A stretch of DNA of 64,000 bases from Odobenus rosmarus divergens (Eukaryota > Chordata > Mammalia > Carnivora > Odobenidae), in contig NW_004450303.1 in assembly GCF_000321225.1 (NCBI RefSeq), positions 2,849,117 through 2,913,116 of the forward strand, given 5' to 3'. Position 1 is the first letter of the stretch; each line of letters begins with the position of its first letter. Shown piece after piece: positions 46,741 to 58,629 of this stretch. Made by a program: the position numbers and the translations under genes. The notes beneath the pieces are model-generated. The model saw nothing but the letters and a program-made list of their open reading frames with translations. It did not search any database and was not told the origin of the DNA.

Positions 46741-47159
46741 TCCCTCAAATGTCCCCAGAGGTTGTTTTGCTTGTTTGTTCATGGAAAAGCCTTTGTAGTT
46801 TTACTCAAGATAACTCAAGAAATGTTAAAAGAAAGTTGCAGTATTCTAGATAATATAAAAAAAGTTATGATAAGGTCCCAACAAAATAGTTTGAAGTCAA
46901 GGTTATATTTTGCCATGTTTTTCACTTAAGGGTCGAGATTCTTTTTCCCTGTGGATCCAAATATTCAGTGGCTCACTATATAGCTCAACCTGGATGTCTC
47001 ACAAACCAAAAATTCAGCGGACCAAAACAAAGCATTCATTTTCCCCATCCCAATCAAATGACCTCTTCCTCCCCACCTTGGTCTGCATTGTGGTTGAAGG
47101 AACCAACGTGCAATCTTCCACGTCAGAAGCTTGGAAAACATTTTCAACTTCTCCTGATT
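46741..47159. other. Unassigned, possibly L2-related
   Basis: Open frames in several phases (46910-47326 and overlaps) reflect a low-stop patch. No motif is recognised. Confidence 0.4.
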
Positions 47160-47527
47160 GTGTTGAACACCCCATGAATCTGAGTCTTTTTTTCCTTTTC
47201 TCTCTCTGGCCCCTCCTCAGTTCCATTTCCTGCTTCTCCTTCTGTAGTCATCTTTTCCATGTTAGGCTCCGTAGTTTTCAGGTCCTCTGCTCTCTTTTCC
47301 ATCCTTTATATACTTTTCTTACGTGATTCCATTGATGCTTAATGCATTATATACCATCTGAAGATGGTAATAACTTCTAAATCTATGTCCCCTACCCAGA
47401 ACACACATGCTCTCTGTCATTGTCCCTGACAGACCCCTAACAAATCTCTAAAACAGAGTTTTTCTTCCATCCCAGTTTTTAAATGTTTAAATGCCCTTCC
47501 CCCAACATTTAAATGGCACTGCCATTC

Positions 47528-47704
47528 TGGGGTGCGTGGCTGGCTCAGTTGCTTAGGTGTTTGACTCTTGATTTTGGCTCAGGTCATGATCTCAGGCTCA
47601 TAGGATCCCCCCGTGTGGGGCTCTGCACTGGGCATGGAGCCTGCTGAAGATTCTCTCTCTCCCTCTGCCCTCTCCTTCCCCCGCTAAAAAAAATTAAAAA
47701 AAAA
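47528..47704 (+). mobile_element. Can-SINE, older type
   Basis: TGGGGTGCGTGGCTGGCTCAG head and GGGCATGGAGCCTGCTGAAG middle. Perfect 17-base duplication AAATGGCACTGCCATTC at 47511-47527 and 47705-47721. Confidence 0.96.
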
Positions 47705-48047
47705 AAATGGCACTGCCATTCACAAAGTTGATCAAGTCAGGGATGTGGTATCATTTTTAACTCTTCTTTGTGCTCCTCCCATCCTGCCTAAACATCAAAC
47801 CACTCATAAGTCCTGTTTACTCCATGTCCTCAACACTTCCTAAGTCCCTCCACTTAGCCCCATCGCCTCTGCCACTTCCCTAGTTCGCCCTCCGCTTCTC
47901 CTTTCACTCATGTGACAGCTTAGCACCCTAGATGCTCTTCCTGCAGGTTTTCAGTCTTTCAATCTCTTCTCCATGCTGTCCTTAGAGCATTTTTTTCAGA
48001 GACAAAATCCAACCTTTATTAACTTTAAACATTTTCATGTTTTCCAT

Positions 48048-48408
48048 CTTGCCATTTGCAACATGGATGGAGCTAGAGTGTAAGGCTAAGCAAAATAAGT
48101 CAGTCAGAGAAAGACAAATACCATATGATTTCACTCATATGTGGAATTTAAGAAACAAAACAAATAACCAAAGGAAAAAAGAGAGAGAGAGAAATCAAGA
48201 AACAGACTCTTAACTACAGAGAACACACTGATGGTTACCAGAGGGGAGGTGGGTGGGGGATGGGTGAAATAGGTGATGGGGATTGAGGAGGGCACTTGCT
48301 GTGATGAGCACTGGGTGTGGTATAGAAGTGTTGAATCACTATATTGTATACCTAATATTGTACTGTATGTTAACTAACTGGAATTTAAATAAAAACTTGG
48401 AAAAAAAA
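48048..48408 (+). mobile_element. L1 3' end, 5'-truncated, inserted in L2
   Basis: It starts CTTGCCATTTGCAACATGG, continues ATATGATTTCACTCATATG and GAGCACTGGGTGTGG, and ends AATAAAAACTTGGAAAAAAAA. Flanks TTTTCATGTTTTCC and ATTCCATGTTTTAC look like a target duplication with differences. Confidence 0.92.
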
Positions 48409-49009
48409 TTCCATGTTTTACCTTTAAAGGTTCTCAGGATAAAGACCAAACTCTATAATGTGACTTTAAGACTCTTTGTGATTTTGATTTTATATATCTT
48501 TCCAGCCTCATTTCTAGACACTCCCTCCTTGAACTCTAAACCTCAGCTGTTTAGTTTTTGGAAGATCCCATGCTCCTTCTCACCTCTGGGCCCATTTTTG
48601 TGTTCTATCAGGGAGAGCATTTCCTTGCCAGCAGCACTTTTCACCTTGAGAACTTCACTTCATCTTTAAATTTAACTACTACTGCCTCTAAGAAGCCTTT
48701 TAAGAACCCTCTCCACTAAGTCCAGGGTAATTGTCATCTTCATGCATTCCCTTGTCCCCAGTACTTCCCCTAAAACAACCGATTTTATCATTCTCTATTG
48801 TATTCTTCAACAATGTATGGTTGGCACCTAACAAAGTGTTAGTCATATAGAGGATTATCAGTAAATATGTGCTGGAAAATGAGTAAGCATGAACAAATGA
48901 ATGAAAACCAACACTAGGTTATGTTCAGAGCTACTTCACTCGTGGGGGGCAGGAAGTGTCATAGGGAGTGGGCTAAGGAAGAGAAAGGGCAGATGACTAA
49001 TTATACTCC

Positions 49010-49640
49010 CATCTTGTGGATTCATGGCAAACTTGAGGCTAATTTGTGACCTGGGATATGGTTGTGAATTTAAACTGATCTCTAGCAGTTGTAACACTTT
49101 GGATTCATGCCTCATAGAAAGTGCTGACCTTACACCTGAACTCAGTGTGAAGGAAATAACATTACTGGAGGAGCCACTGCAAAGGGACTTTTGGAGTTCA
49201 GTGGGAACTCCACTGAAGTTCCCACTGAGTCAGGAGTGGGAGCAGACAGATCAGAGGACTCTGGAACAACCAATTCACACCAACAACCTCCACAGCTCCA
49301 CACCCAATTTTCAGAGAAATCTCCCCCTGCTGGCAGCCCTCCCTCCATCCTTTGCAGCTCACATGCCCAGACTCAGCTGCCTCTGATCTCTGAGAAGCCT
49401 CATGTCTCCCCCTCTGGAGATCCCAACTACTGAAGAGTTCCAGGGCTGCTTTGTACCGAGAAAGAGAGAGAGAGAGAGAAAGAGAGAAGGAGAGATCTCA
49501 GTACCCAGCGTCACTGGCCTAACCCATCAAAATCTCTGCTATGAGGCAAAAGGAATTGAAAAAGCTTTATTCCAAGGGGCCCCAGCCTCATAGGGCCTGG
49601 GATCCCTTTCACTGAGCATCACATTAAGAACATTAAGGTC
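49010..49640. other. GC-richer segment of unknown origin
   Basis: Non-repetitive by eye, richer in GC than its surroundings, with overlapping open frames (49024-49386 plus, 49191-49433 plus, 49142-49348 minus). It contains a hairpin (49198-49228) and a GA-repeat (49462-49493). It could be an old LTR, a retroposed piece or exon remnant. No protein is recognised. Confidence 0.35.
49198..49228. repeat. 12-base inverted repeat, 7-base loop
   Basis: TCAGTGGGAACT (49198-49209) and AGTTCCCACTGA (49217-49228). Confidence 0.97.
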
Positions 49641-49642
49641 AA

Positions 49643-49850
49643 GGGTCGCCTGGGTGGCTCAGTCGGTTAAGTGTCTGCCTTCAGCTCAGGTCATGATCCC
49701 AGGGTCTGGGATCAAGCACTGCATTGGGCTCCCTGCTCAATGCAGAGCCTGCTTCTCCCTCTCCCTCTGCAGTTCCCTCTGCTTGTGCTCTCTCTCTCTC
49801 TCTCTCTCTGTCTAATAAATAAATAAAATCTTAAAAACAAAACAAAACAA
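49643..49850 (+). mobile_element. Can-SINE
   Basis: GGGTCGCCTGGGTGGCTCAG head and an AAATAAAATCTTA tail with AACAAAACAAAACAAA. Duplication AAGAACATTAAGGTCAA (49626-49642) / AAGAACATTAAGGCCAA (49851-49867), one mismatch. Confidence 0.97.
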
Positions 49851-49867
49851 AAGAACATTAAGGCCAA

Positions 49868-50304
49868 ATCTTCAGATCTTAAAGATTCGTTTGTACAGGG
49901 AGCAAAAGATCTCCAGCAATGCTGTCACTTGGGAACTACACCAAGCTTTCATACTTTAAGCCCAGCTCAGTCACAATCCCCTCCACTGCCATCAACAATC
50001 TGAGGTAAGGTTGAACTCTTCAGTCTTCACAAAGGTTCTGAAGCAGGAATCAGAAAACATTCATGTCAGATAGGTCACACAATTACAGGAGTAAAGGTCC
50101 AATCAGTGAGAAAATACACAGAAAAGATGAGAATCTAATGGTGACTCCAGTGTAGAGCTTCTTGGGTTCACGAGATGGCAAGTCCAGGTGAGTATGGGCT
50201 GTTCTCAGCCATCATGACCTCTTTTCTGATGGATACTCTTCCCACTGATCAAATATAAGGTGCTTTTGGGAGTCAACCATCTACCTCTGGTTTTCATTGT
50301 TTTA
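49868..50304. other. Unique sequence
   Basis: Nothing recognised. Confidence 0.5.
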
Positions 50305-50655
50305 CTCTGTTTGGGCTAATACAATAGAATACCACAGACTGGGAGGATTATAAACAAGAGAAATTTATTTCCTACAGTTCCGGAGGCTGGGAAGTCCAAG
50401 AACAAAGCCCAGCAAATTCAGTGCTTGGTGGGACTTTCTTCCTACTTCTTAGACGATTGTCTTTTCATTGTGCCATCATGTGGTGGAAGGGGCTGGGAGC
50501 TCTCGGGAGTTCAGGACACTAATCCCACTCACGAGGGCTTCACCCTCTTGACCTAGTCAATTCTTACAGCCTCCACCTCCAAATACCATCACACTGGGGA
50601 TTAGGTTTCAACATATTAATTTGAAGGAGACACAAACATTCAGGATATAACACAT
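50305..50655 (-). mobile_element. MaLR-type solo LTR (MST/THE1-like)
   Basis: ATACCACAGACTGGGAGGATT, ATTTATTTCCTACAGTTCC, GGAGGCTGGGAAGTCCAAG and ACGAGGGCTTCACCCTCTTG, ending ATTCAGGATATAACACAT, are the antisense of an MST/THE1-class LTR. No internal sequence. Confidence 0.8.
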
Positions 50656-50879
50656 ATCATGAATGTTGAGGGATATGGAAGAGATCTCCATTCTGTTCAC
50701 TGTTGGTAGAAGCAGAGAGGAGAGTATATCTGCATAGATGGGCCAACTGAAGCCATTGTCTGATCCACCACCTCAAATGGCCATTGGAATCAATTGTCCT
50801 GCTTTCATGTGATCCTCAGCTTAGGAAGATTTTCTCAATTCATAAGCTGAATTTTCTAACTTTTCTTCAAATAAAACAT

Positions 50880-51240
50880 GTCTTCATGAAGAATGTGACC
50901 TTTGAGGTAGTTCTGAAAGGAATGAGTAAGATGGTGCTGAGGGGTTCACATAGCATGGGAAAGTGCTTTCTCCCAAGTAGGGAGAATAAAGAGCACAGAG
51001 GTGGAAGAGTGAGGGATTCCAAAAGAACCGCAGATAGTTCTGTGGGTCTGATGTGTGGGGGATATTGATTATTTAGTATGAGCCATTATGTGCATTAAGT
51101 TCCTTTTAGGAGGTCCAAAGATGAACCAATTAAGTCGTTCACGCATTAGTTCACACATATGAGACAGATATGTATTGAATGTGTACTATGTGCCAGACAT
51201 TACCATAGAGCATGGGTAAGACATGGTCTCAATTCTCTTA
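50880..51240 (-). mobile_element. L2 fragments, antisense
   Basis: TGTGACCTTTGAGGTAGTTC, then at 51120-51240 TGTATTGAATGTGTACTATG and TGCCAGACATTACCATAGAG are antisense L2. The pieces are out of the usual order, so there are probably two copies. Confidence 0.55.
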
Positions 51241-51653
51241 TCTACTGCTGGGAAATTCAAGTGCACCATTCATTAGGCTGCTGCTTGGGGTCAGGAGGGT
51301 CCAAGCTAAGTGTTTTGACCTCATATCAGTATTGACAAGAGAGTTACTTTTGTATCTTTTGCCACATCTTTTTTATTACCTAGAAAATTAAATATAAGAG
51401 GTCCTCCAAAACTGATCCCTCAATTTAAAAAAATTCAAAAATTGTATATTTAATGGAAAAGTACATTTTTAATTCATATGAACTTTGTATGAGAGGTAAT
51501 TGGTATTCAAAAACAAGAGGGATGTATAGCAAATGGGAACAGAAATTAGCTCACAATATATTTCCTAAGTCTATTTTGACAAAATTAAATATATTGACTT
51601 GGGTAACTCAACATAAAAAGATTGGCTGGAATTAAAGGCTTGTAAGATGCTAA
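51241..51653. other. Unique sequence
   Basis: Nothing recognised. Confidence 0.5.
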
Positions 51654-51669
51654 AGGATAGGTCATTTCT

Positions 51670-51867
51670 TTTTTTTTAAGATTTTATTTATTTCTTTATT
51701 TGACAGAGAGAGATAGTGAGAGAGGGAACACAAGCAGGGGGAGTGGGAGAGGGAGAAGCAGGCTTCCTGCCAAGCAGGGACCCCAATGCGGGGCTCGATC
51801 CCAGGACCCTGGGATCATGACCTGAGCCGAAGGCAGACGCTTAATGACTGAGCCACCCAGGGGCCCC
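51670..51867 (-). mobile_element. Can-SINE, well preserved
   Basis: T-run, AAGATTTTATTTATTTC, GA-rich core, GGGCTCGATCCCAGGACC and head complement CCACCCAGGGGCCCC. Perfect 16-base duplication AGGATAGGTCATTTCT at 51654-51669 and 51868-51883. Confidence 0.97.
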
Positions 51868-51883
51868 AGGATAGGTCATTTCT

Positions 51884-54800
51884 AAATTTGCATTTTGAAG
51901 CCAGAATGCAGGTAACCTGTGAATAATTTCTTTATTATAGAATTCTGCCCATTTCAACTGAACCAAACTTTGTTTGCAGTGCATTTGATAGCAGAATCAT
52001 AGTCATTAGAATTTTCTCTTTTTTTTCTATTATTTCTCAAATCTTGAGGACTTCTACTTTAGAACGTAGGGTGAGGAACTAGATGACTGAAGAAGTATTA
52101 TAGTGAACACGAACAATCTGCTTGATTTTAATGTCATTAAATTTGAAGTATGTTTCTTGTAAATGGTTGTAAGACAGTCATCTCTTTAAGTTTCAAAGGG
52201 CAAATTTTTAGATGAGCTATTAGTAAATGTGCTATTATAGCAAGATTTCAAAGAAATAATGCGTGGGAAGTGAGTTGTTCATTTAAAAGCAGATCCCTGT
52301 GGCCTCAGGTGCTAGAATACTGCCTTTTGTTGATATAGTTCAAAGACCAAAGAAATATCCAAAGCTTTTTAAAATACTTCCAAGAACATGGCAGCTAGAA
52401 TGTGTGGACATTCTTCCATCTTTCAAAGACTTCTACATCACTCAGGTTTTAACTCAATCTGTTGGAAACTCTCTTCCCAATATCCTTGATGCAAACCGAA
52501 TAGGAAATGGATTCTCATTTCTAATATTTGCTTTACAACCATTTTTGCTAAAATATTTGTCTTGTTTGAAGCAAGGACTACCCCACTTCTTACAATTGGG
52601 GGATTACTTTACAATCAAATGTTTGCAAGCTAACTCTAAAACAATTAAGTTATTTATTAAAATGTGAAAGGAAGTAGTGCAAATCCTCTAATTATATGAC
52701 TCCCTGTGGTTGAAAAATCTCAACTTTTAAAATTAAGAGTTAGAATACTACATTTATTTGGTGGATATAATGAAAACCCACTACTTGAAGCCTACTGTGG
52801 ATGTCATCTTACTAACTAAATGATACCTAAAGATAACTACTTATAAGTTGCAAAACTGTTTTATTATTAAATAGGTTACATGAAGCATCAAATAATTGAT
52901 CAATTTATTTTGGAAAAGTCACCCCAATTAAAGAAGATGAGCCAAACCAATTATTTTACTGTGGGAAAAACTTGTTGCTTTTTGCCCCTGAAACATAGAG
53001 ATGCAGCTCTAGTTCAACAATAGAAAAAAACAGTACTCCAAAGATATGCAAATTATGCCAATTATTTTTTATTTTCCTCTTTTGGATAAAATTCTTGCAT
53101 GAATATGTAGCATATCATTTATTTACTTACTTACTTACAAAATTTTCCTACCAGGATTAAAACTAAGAAAACAAACATAAAATAATTAAGAATCTTTGAG
53201 GAAAATACATTTAATAATATCAAATAGTAAAAAAGCCAAAAAGGTCAAAGTTATTTCAGCTCTTGAGTCAACCAGATGAAATTTTATTTAGTTAAATAAT
53301 ATGCACTATATTATATGACAAGTGGAATAACCAGGTTAAATCTAAAAGTCAAAGGTACAGAGACAACCTTTTGTGCATATACTAATGGCAATTTAAAAAG
53401 AGCAAGTAGTATAACGTGCATGAGATTTTGTGGGTCTTTAATGCTTAGTTAAAAGTCTTTCTCCATTCCTTCAATTAATAAGTCTCAAGATTGCAAATGA
53501 TCTAAATAATTATTTTTAAAACATTTCATTGAGATGTTCCCCAAGCATTTTAGTTGTGAATGAGAAAAATAAATAAATAAATATAACAGGAGGGGAGTTT
53601 TATATATACAATAAAAGATGGGTATATTCTTTATTAGTGTTTATTAAAGACCAAAGATTATAAGGAAAATGTAAAAAAAAAAAGTATTTATTTTGAAATC
53701 CTATGTGTGTTTACTTGTTTTTTAACTTTCAAAGATCCCAGCATGACCTTAACTCCAGTATTATGCTTTTGGAATCTTTTTTGTTATTTAGTTTAAGAAA
53801 CAGCTCATATCTTTAAAGCTCTGGAATGGTGTAAATCATTACAGTGGTTTCACATTTTCATGGGATCAAGGAAACAACAGTAAGCTCATAAAACAGATAC
53901 CACTAATTATGCAGAGGAGAAGTCATAAAGTTACTAGAAGAAGCATGTTTTATATTCATGGACACATCATTAAAAGTTTAAGACATGCTATCAAATTCTA
54001 CATTTTAATACTATACCCAACAGCATTAAACCCTCCCAACAAGAAAATCAGATTGTTTAATGATCCTTTTTTGTCACACTGGTTTTATATGTCTGCAGTT
54101 GAAGCAGATGTGGAGTTTGCATTGCTCAACTTTTTTTTTAGTCACTGAACAATTAAAGAATCATTTTATCCTTTATATCTAGTATTTTTAAAAGACCTGA
54201 ATCATCCCCTGACATATTTTTCTTAAATAAAGTGTATTTATTGAGGTAATAAGCTTTAATTCCAGATAGCATGTGTGGATTTTTTAAATAACAACTTGAG
54301 TTTTCTCCAGATCATATGTAAGGGGGTTTCATAATGATAAAATAGCTTCCATTGTATACTAATTTCTAAAATTTAAGCTAAAACTAAGAAAATAAAATCA
54401 AATTCCTGGGGCACATGTGAAAACACAAAATGTCGTCTGTTACTACGAGAAATCACAGAAAATTCCAAGAATCATACAAAACGTTAACATTACAGACAGC
54501 GATTTTAATAGATGTTCAGAGCTAGAACATCACAAACATTTACCAACACGGGCACACATATGTAAGCTGCAGCCTTTTTTTTCACTTGTCCACAAAGAGA
54601 ATGAAGATGATCTAATATCGTAAGTTGTGCACAATTCTAAAATGTTTCCCTTTGTACACAAATAAATGTTTTTCATTCCACAGTTTAAGCACATCCAGTA
54701 GCTCCAGAACTCACACTTTCTTGAGTATTTTAATGGGAATTTTGCATGTTGATGGCTTCAAGCTTAATCTCAAAGTGAAAGTAAAATATAGCCATGGCAA

Positions 54801-55379
54801 TTCAGAGATGAGACCCAAAAAGCTGCAAGTGGTGGGGGGGGAAGTAGAGAAATTAGTTGTTGGGGATAAGAAATAAACCATGGGAAAAGCAAAGTGGTTG
54901 AAAATACTTAAAAACTACGAGAGAGATTTATGCACCAGATCAGACCTGAACTCAAGGACCCAGTCACTTCAAGGAATTTAGTGAGGGTTTATTACTGGAA
55001 CGTGGTGAAGTCAGCTGTGCCATTGGATGTCCATGAGAAGAAGACAGAGAGCTTGACACTGCTCTCCCACTGTGTTGTCTTACTTTGCTATGACTTCACC
55101 ATCATTCAGTAATTTCCTCTTGAGTTTTTCATGCATCGTAGTGAACTTCAAATGGTAAGAAGTTATGGATAAAATACTGGAAAAAAAAATCCTCTTGCTT
55201 TGAATTTTGGATTCCCCCGATCAGGACACACACTGGTTTACAGTTTAAAAGCTCCAATATGTCCCTCAAAATGCCCTGCAGCATGTTGCATAAACTCAAA
55301 TTGACCAACATCGTGCACCACAATGTGACAACAATCCTTCAAAACGATTTGTCCTAAACTGAAACATAGAAGAAGAGGC
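51884..55379. other. SINE-free AT-rich stretch
   Basis: No repeat recognised. The longest frame is 52299-52667 (plus, 122 codons with a GTG start); it has no recognised motif and no ATG-based support, so it is not called a gene. Other short frames (53909, 54417, 54625, 55129 minus) lack evidence. Confidence 0.5.
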
Positions 55380-55464
55380 AGATAGATATATAGATAGATG
55401 ACAGATCATGAGAGAGATAAGAATCTCTACGCCAATTTACCTTTGAATAAAATTGTATTTGAGT

Positions 55465-55511
55465 CATATGTGTGCGTGTACGTGCGCATGCACACACACA
55501 CACACACACAC
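55465..55511. repeat. 47-base strict purine-pyrimidine alternation, (TG)(CG)(CA)
   Basis: CATATGTGTGCGTGTACGTG, CGCATGCACACACA... alternates without a break and contains four CpG/GC steps. The left (TG) and right (CA) parts are also roughly inverted about GCATGC. Confidence 0.96.
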
Positions 55512-55519
55512 CAGTAATT

Positions 55520-55690
55520 ACTAAACGTCCGGCATTATTCTAAGCACTCTCTATATACAAATTTATTTAATCCTCTTGACAACTTTAAGAGGTAAATACT
55601 ATTCTTATCCCCATCTGATGGTGAGGAGACTGAGGTAAATTCTGCCCGAGGTCCCAGAGCTTGTAAGTTTAGGAACTGGGATGAAAAACT
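55520..55690 (-). mobile_element. MIR, antisense
   Basis: GGCATTATTCTAAGCACTC, TTTATTTAATCCTCTTGACAA, TTATCCCCATCTGATGGTG and GAGGTCCCAGAGCTTGTAAG in order. Confidence 0.88.
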
Positions 55691-57800
55691 AGGCAATTTA
55701 TTAAAATTTCTCAGAATATAACGTAATCTTGGTTTATTTCACAAATCATGTAATATACACAAAAATTACACAGCCTTTTAATTATCTACAGATACTCTTA
55801 GGATACATGCACTTATTTTATTAACACATAAAAGCTTGTATGCTGCTTTATGCTGTCAGAATCTCCACTTGTGAGCAAATCTTCAGCATGAGGCATCAAG
55901 AAATGTCGACTTTGACACCACTGAATCCATTTAACCTGTAATCATAAGAACCGCAGAGTTGGTTCTTTGAGGTTAACAGATAAGTAGCTATTTTTAGTGA
56001 AACTACCCACAGACGGACTTTGAGGAATCTAAAGTTTTAGGAGTCAGCTTTTGCAAATTTGGGGCTGGTTTTAATTTAAGCCCTGCAAGTGAAAAACAAC
56101 AAACTGAGAGGAAAATACGGTTACTCATTTGCATCTCCAATTTAATAAGGCCCATAACTGTTCAGATACCAAAGTTAGATCCAAATGCTTCTTGACCCAA
56201 TGCAGCTGCTTGGCAAACGAACACTGATTTGATTTTTCTGCAGGGTACATGTTCACTCGCTGTTCTCATGATGAATAAATAATGCCACGATGCTGTGGAG
56301 TTGCGGACCTTGCCCTTCTTGTGAAAAGGGCTGCATCTGCTTATTCTCAGACATTCACGATCCTAAAGGAATAAGACACCAGAGGCCTGTGAATGAGAAG
56401 GCCTTTTCAGACGTACAAAGCCTTCGCTCCTGAATCCACCTTAACCAGTTTGGAGGAAAGAGCTCGTGGCACCAAGTCATCCTTTACAAAAGACGGATAA
56501 TGATCACTAAAGACATCCTGGGGGCCACCGCCTCACTCACTTCAAAGGATTTCGCTCTTAATCAACATTAAATCATCATTTTGCCAGGGATATAAGGACA
56601 GCTGTACACAATCTATTTGTTTTAAAACAGATTACAGCCAGGTCCCTCTGCCAAAGTATAAACTTCTGAATGTTGCATGTGCTTTAATATTTTTTAACTT
56701 GGAACTTTTATTTCCAATTCGGTGTCCCAAATTAGCATTTCTATCTTAGTTTATGGATTGCATCTTCCCATAAAAGCTGAGCTAATAGTTTTATCAATTG
56801 CCCAGATGATGTATACAACCAAACAAAATAGACTGAAACAAAACTTTCTAATGTAAATCACCCAAGTATTTTAGGCTGAAACATCTGAAGTCTCAACTTG
56901 CGGCGTCATTTTGCGTGGTGTGTACACATACCACACCAGGATGATTGTCGTATTATTTGGTGTTAACCGTCTGACATATATGGTTGTGCCTCTTTGTTGC
57001 TTCTCTAAAATGTGGATGCACGTGCCCCACGTCTTTTACCTTTGTTTTGATCCCGTGACATTAGCAATTCTAATCCTCCTTATCCCTTGGTGGTCCTGAT
57101 AAGTCAAGGATAACTACAAAGACATTTTATTGCCCAATTAAAGAAAAGATTTTTTTAAGAGATAATGACCTGGGGCCCTAAATTTCAGCCCCAGTTGATC
57201 TTGCCAGTTTTATGCAAAAGGACATTAGGCTACAATATCTAAAATCAATCAGCCATCATTACTTCAAAATTATATATATTAAGTAGATACAATATAAATT
57301 AAGTAGATGCAATTTCTGCTACATTGAATTATAGTCAACTAATACAGAGTTCTTACTTAGTTAAATTTGGCTCAAAACAATAATCATTAGCGATATGAAT
57401 GATTATAGAATTAGAGCATATTCATGGTAAATAATATTTCTATTGATTTTTGAGTCATTTATGCTCATTGATAATCCATTCTGAGTCATTAACTCTATTG
57501 TGCTGATTACTGAATGAAACAACAGAGATTTTTACTAAATTACTTTGCTTCGGTATTAGATGGGAATCAATGAATATTTCTTTCAGTCTTATAATTCTAA
57601 CATCTCTTGCTAGCAACATATTTTGACATCTTTTACATTTTTGCTAGCAAGGTAGAAAGAAGAAGAAATGTGGGTTCGAATTTTCTTTAACACATATACC
57701 AGAAAGATGTTGTTTTCTGACTATATAGAATCTTTAAGTTAACAAAACATTATTTTTTCAATCATAATTTCTATTGGGCAGGCACCAGTGGAGGCTTTGA
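55691..57800. other. Unique repeat-free stretch
   Basis: No repeat recognised over about 2.1 kb. It is moderately GC-richer at 56270-56560, with an imperfect palindrome GTGGTGTGTACACATACCAC at 56917-56936. No frame with coding character. Candidate for conserved noncoding sequence, but this cannot be tested here. Confidence 0.45.
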
Positions 57801-58398
57801 ATGTTTATCAGAGAGATCCGTTTAATTTCGATTGTTTTCTATTCCTGAGAGGAGTTTTATAAATGAAAAACTGAAGGATGTGAAGACCCACAGAGTAGAA
57901 GACTCTCAAGACCTTGGATGGATGAGCACCTCTTTTTCTTCCATTGCCATTAGAAAAAGTGCCAACTGCCAGTAAAGTGAGTGACGTGGAGCCCCCTTCT
58001 AGGAGCAATACAGTGCAGGGCTCTGAACTCCTCTCAACCACATGTCCTCAGCATGGCGAGGTCCAGGAATGGAAACCTTTGAGCACAGCTATGCTACCTT
58101 CACACCTTCCAAGGCAGGAGGAAACTTTGGTCTCTGTCCATATTTTGAGTGCTGACACATTTCATTAATGGTTTAGGGAAAGTCCAAAAGGACTCCTGCG
58201 TCAAGATGTTTCTAGGACAGCTCATCCATGGATGAGCAGAAGTCTCTAGTTCAGAAGATCTGGAAGTTACTTCTTGTTTTCTCTTCTGCATGATCTCCCT
58301 TCATTCTCCCGAGGCCTGCAGCCCTCCTGACGCAATTCCTGGTCCTTCTCACTGAATTCTTGGGTCCTCCAGTGGCCAAAAATGGAACAGTGAGGAGG
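57801..58398. other. GC-richer segment with exon-like frame
   Basis: The plus-strand frame 57944-58168 (74 codons, alternative start) follows CTTCCATTGCCATTAG, which resembles an acceptor, and is rich in Ser/Pro/Glu. The minus strand is also open at 57808-58041 and 58100-58291. No recognised family. The origin is unknown. Confidence 0.3.
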
Positions 58399-58586
58399 CA
58401 GTATAACTTGGTGATTGAAAGCATGGGTGCTTGGGGCGCCTGGGTGGCTGCCTTCGGTTCAGGTCATGATCCCAGAGTCCTGGGATCAAGCCCCGCGTTG
58501 GGCTCCCTGCTCAGCAGGGGAGCCTGCTTCTCCCTCTCCCTTTGCCTGCTGCTCCACCTGCTTGTGCTCTCTATCTCTCTTTTGAA

Positions 58587-58629
<43 letters not shown>

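Larger units (their letters stand above)
47160..48910 (+). mobile_element. L2 LINE split by a SINE and an L1
   Basis: L2 order is kept through two interruptions: TACCATCTGAAGATGGTAAT (about 47349), GTTTACTCCATGTCCTCAAC (about 47814), AGGATAAAGACCAAACTCTA after the L1 (about 48436), TTCCAGCCTCATTTCTAGAC, and the tail with AAATGAATGAA near 48900. Open frame 48283-48669 crosses the L1/L2 junction and is not a gene. Confidence 0.75.

Noticed and set aside
46910..47326. 138-codon plus frame and overlapping frames on both strands
   Set aside because: It overlaps L2 sequence at its 3' part and has no recognisable domain.
48283..48669. 128-codon open frame
   Set aside because: It spans the junction of an L1 tail and L2 sequence.
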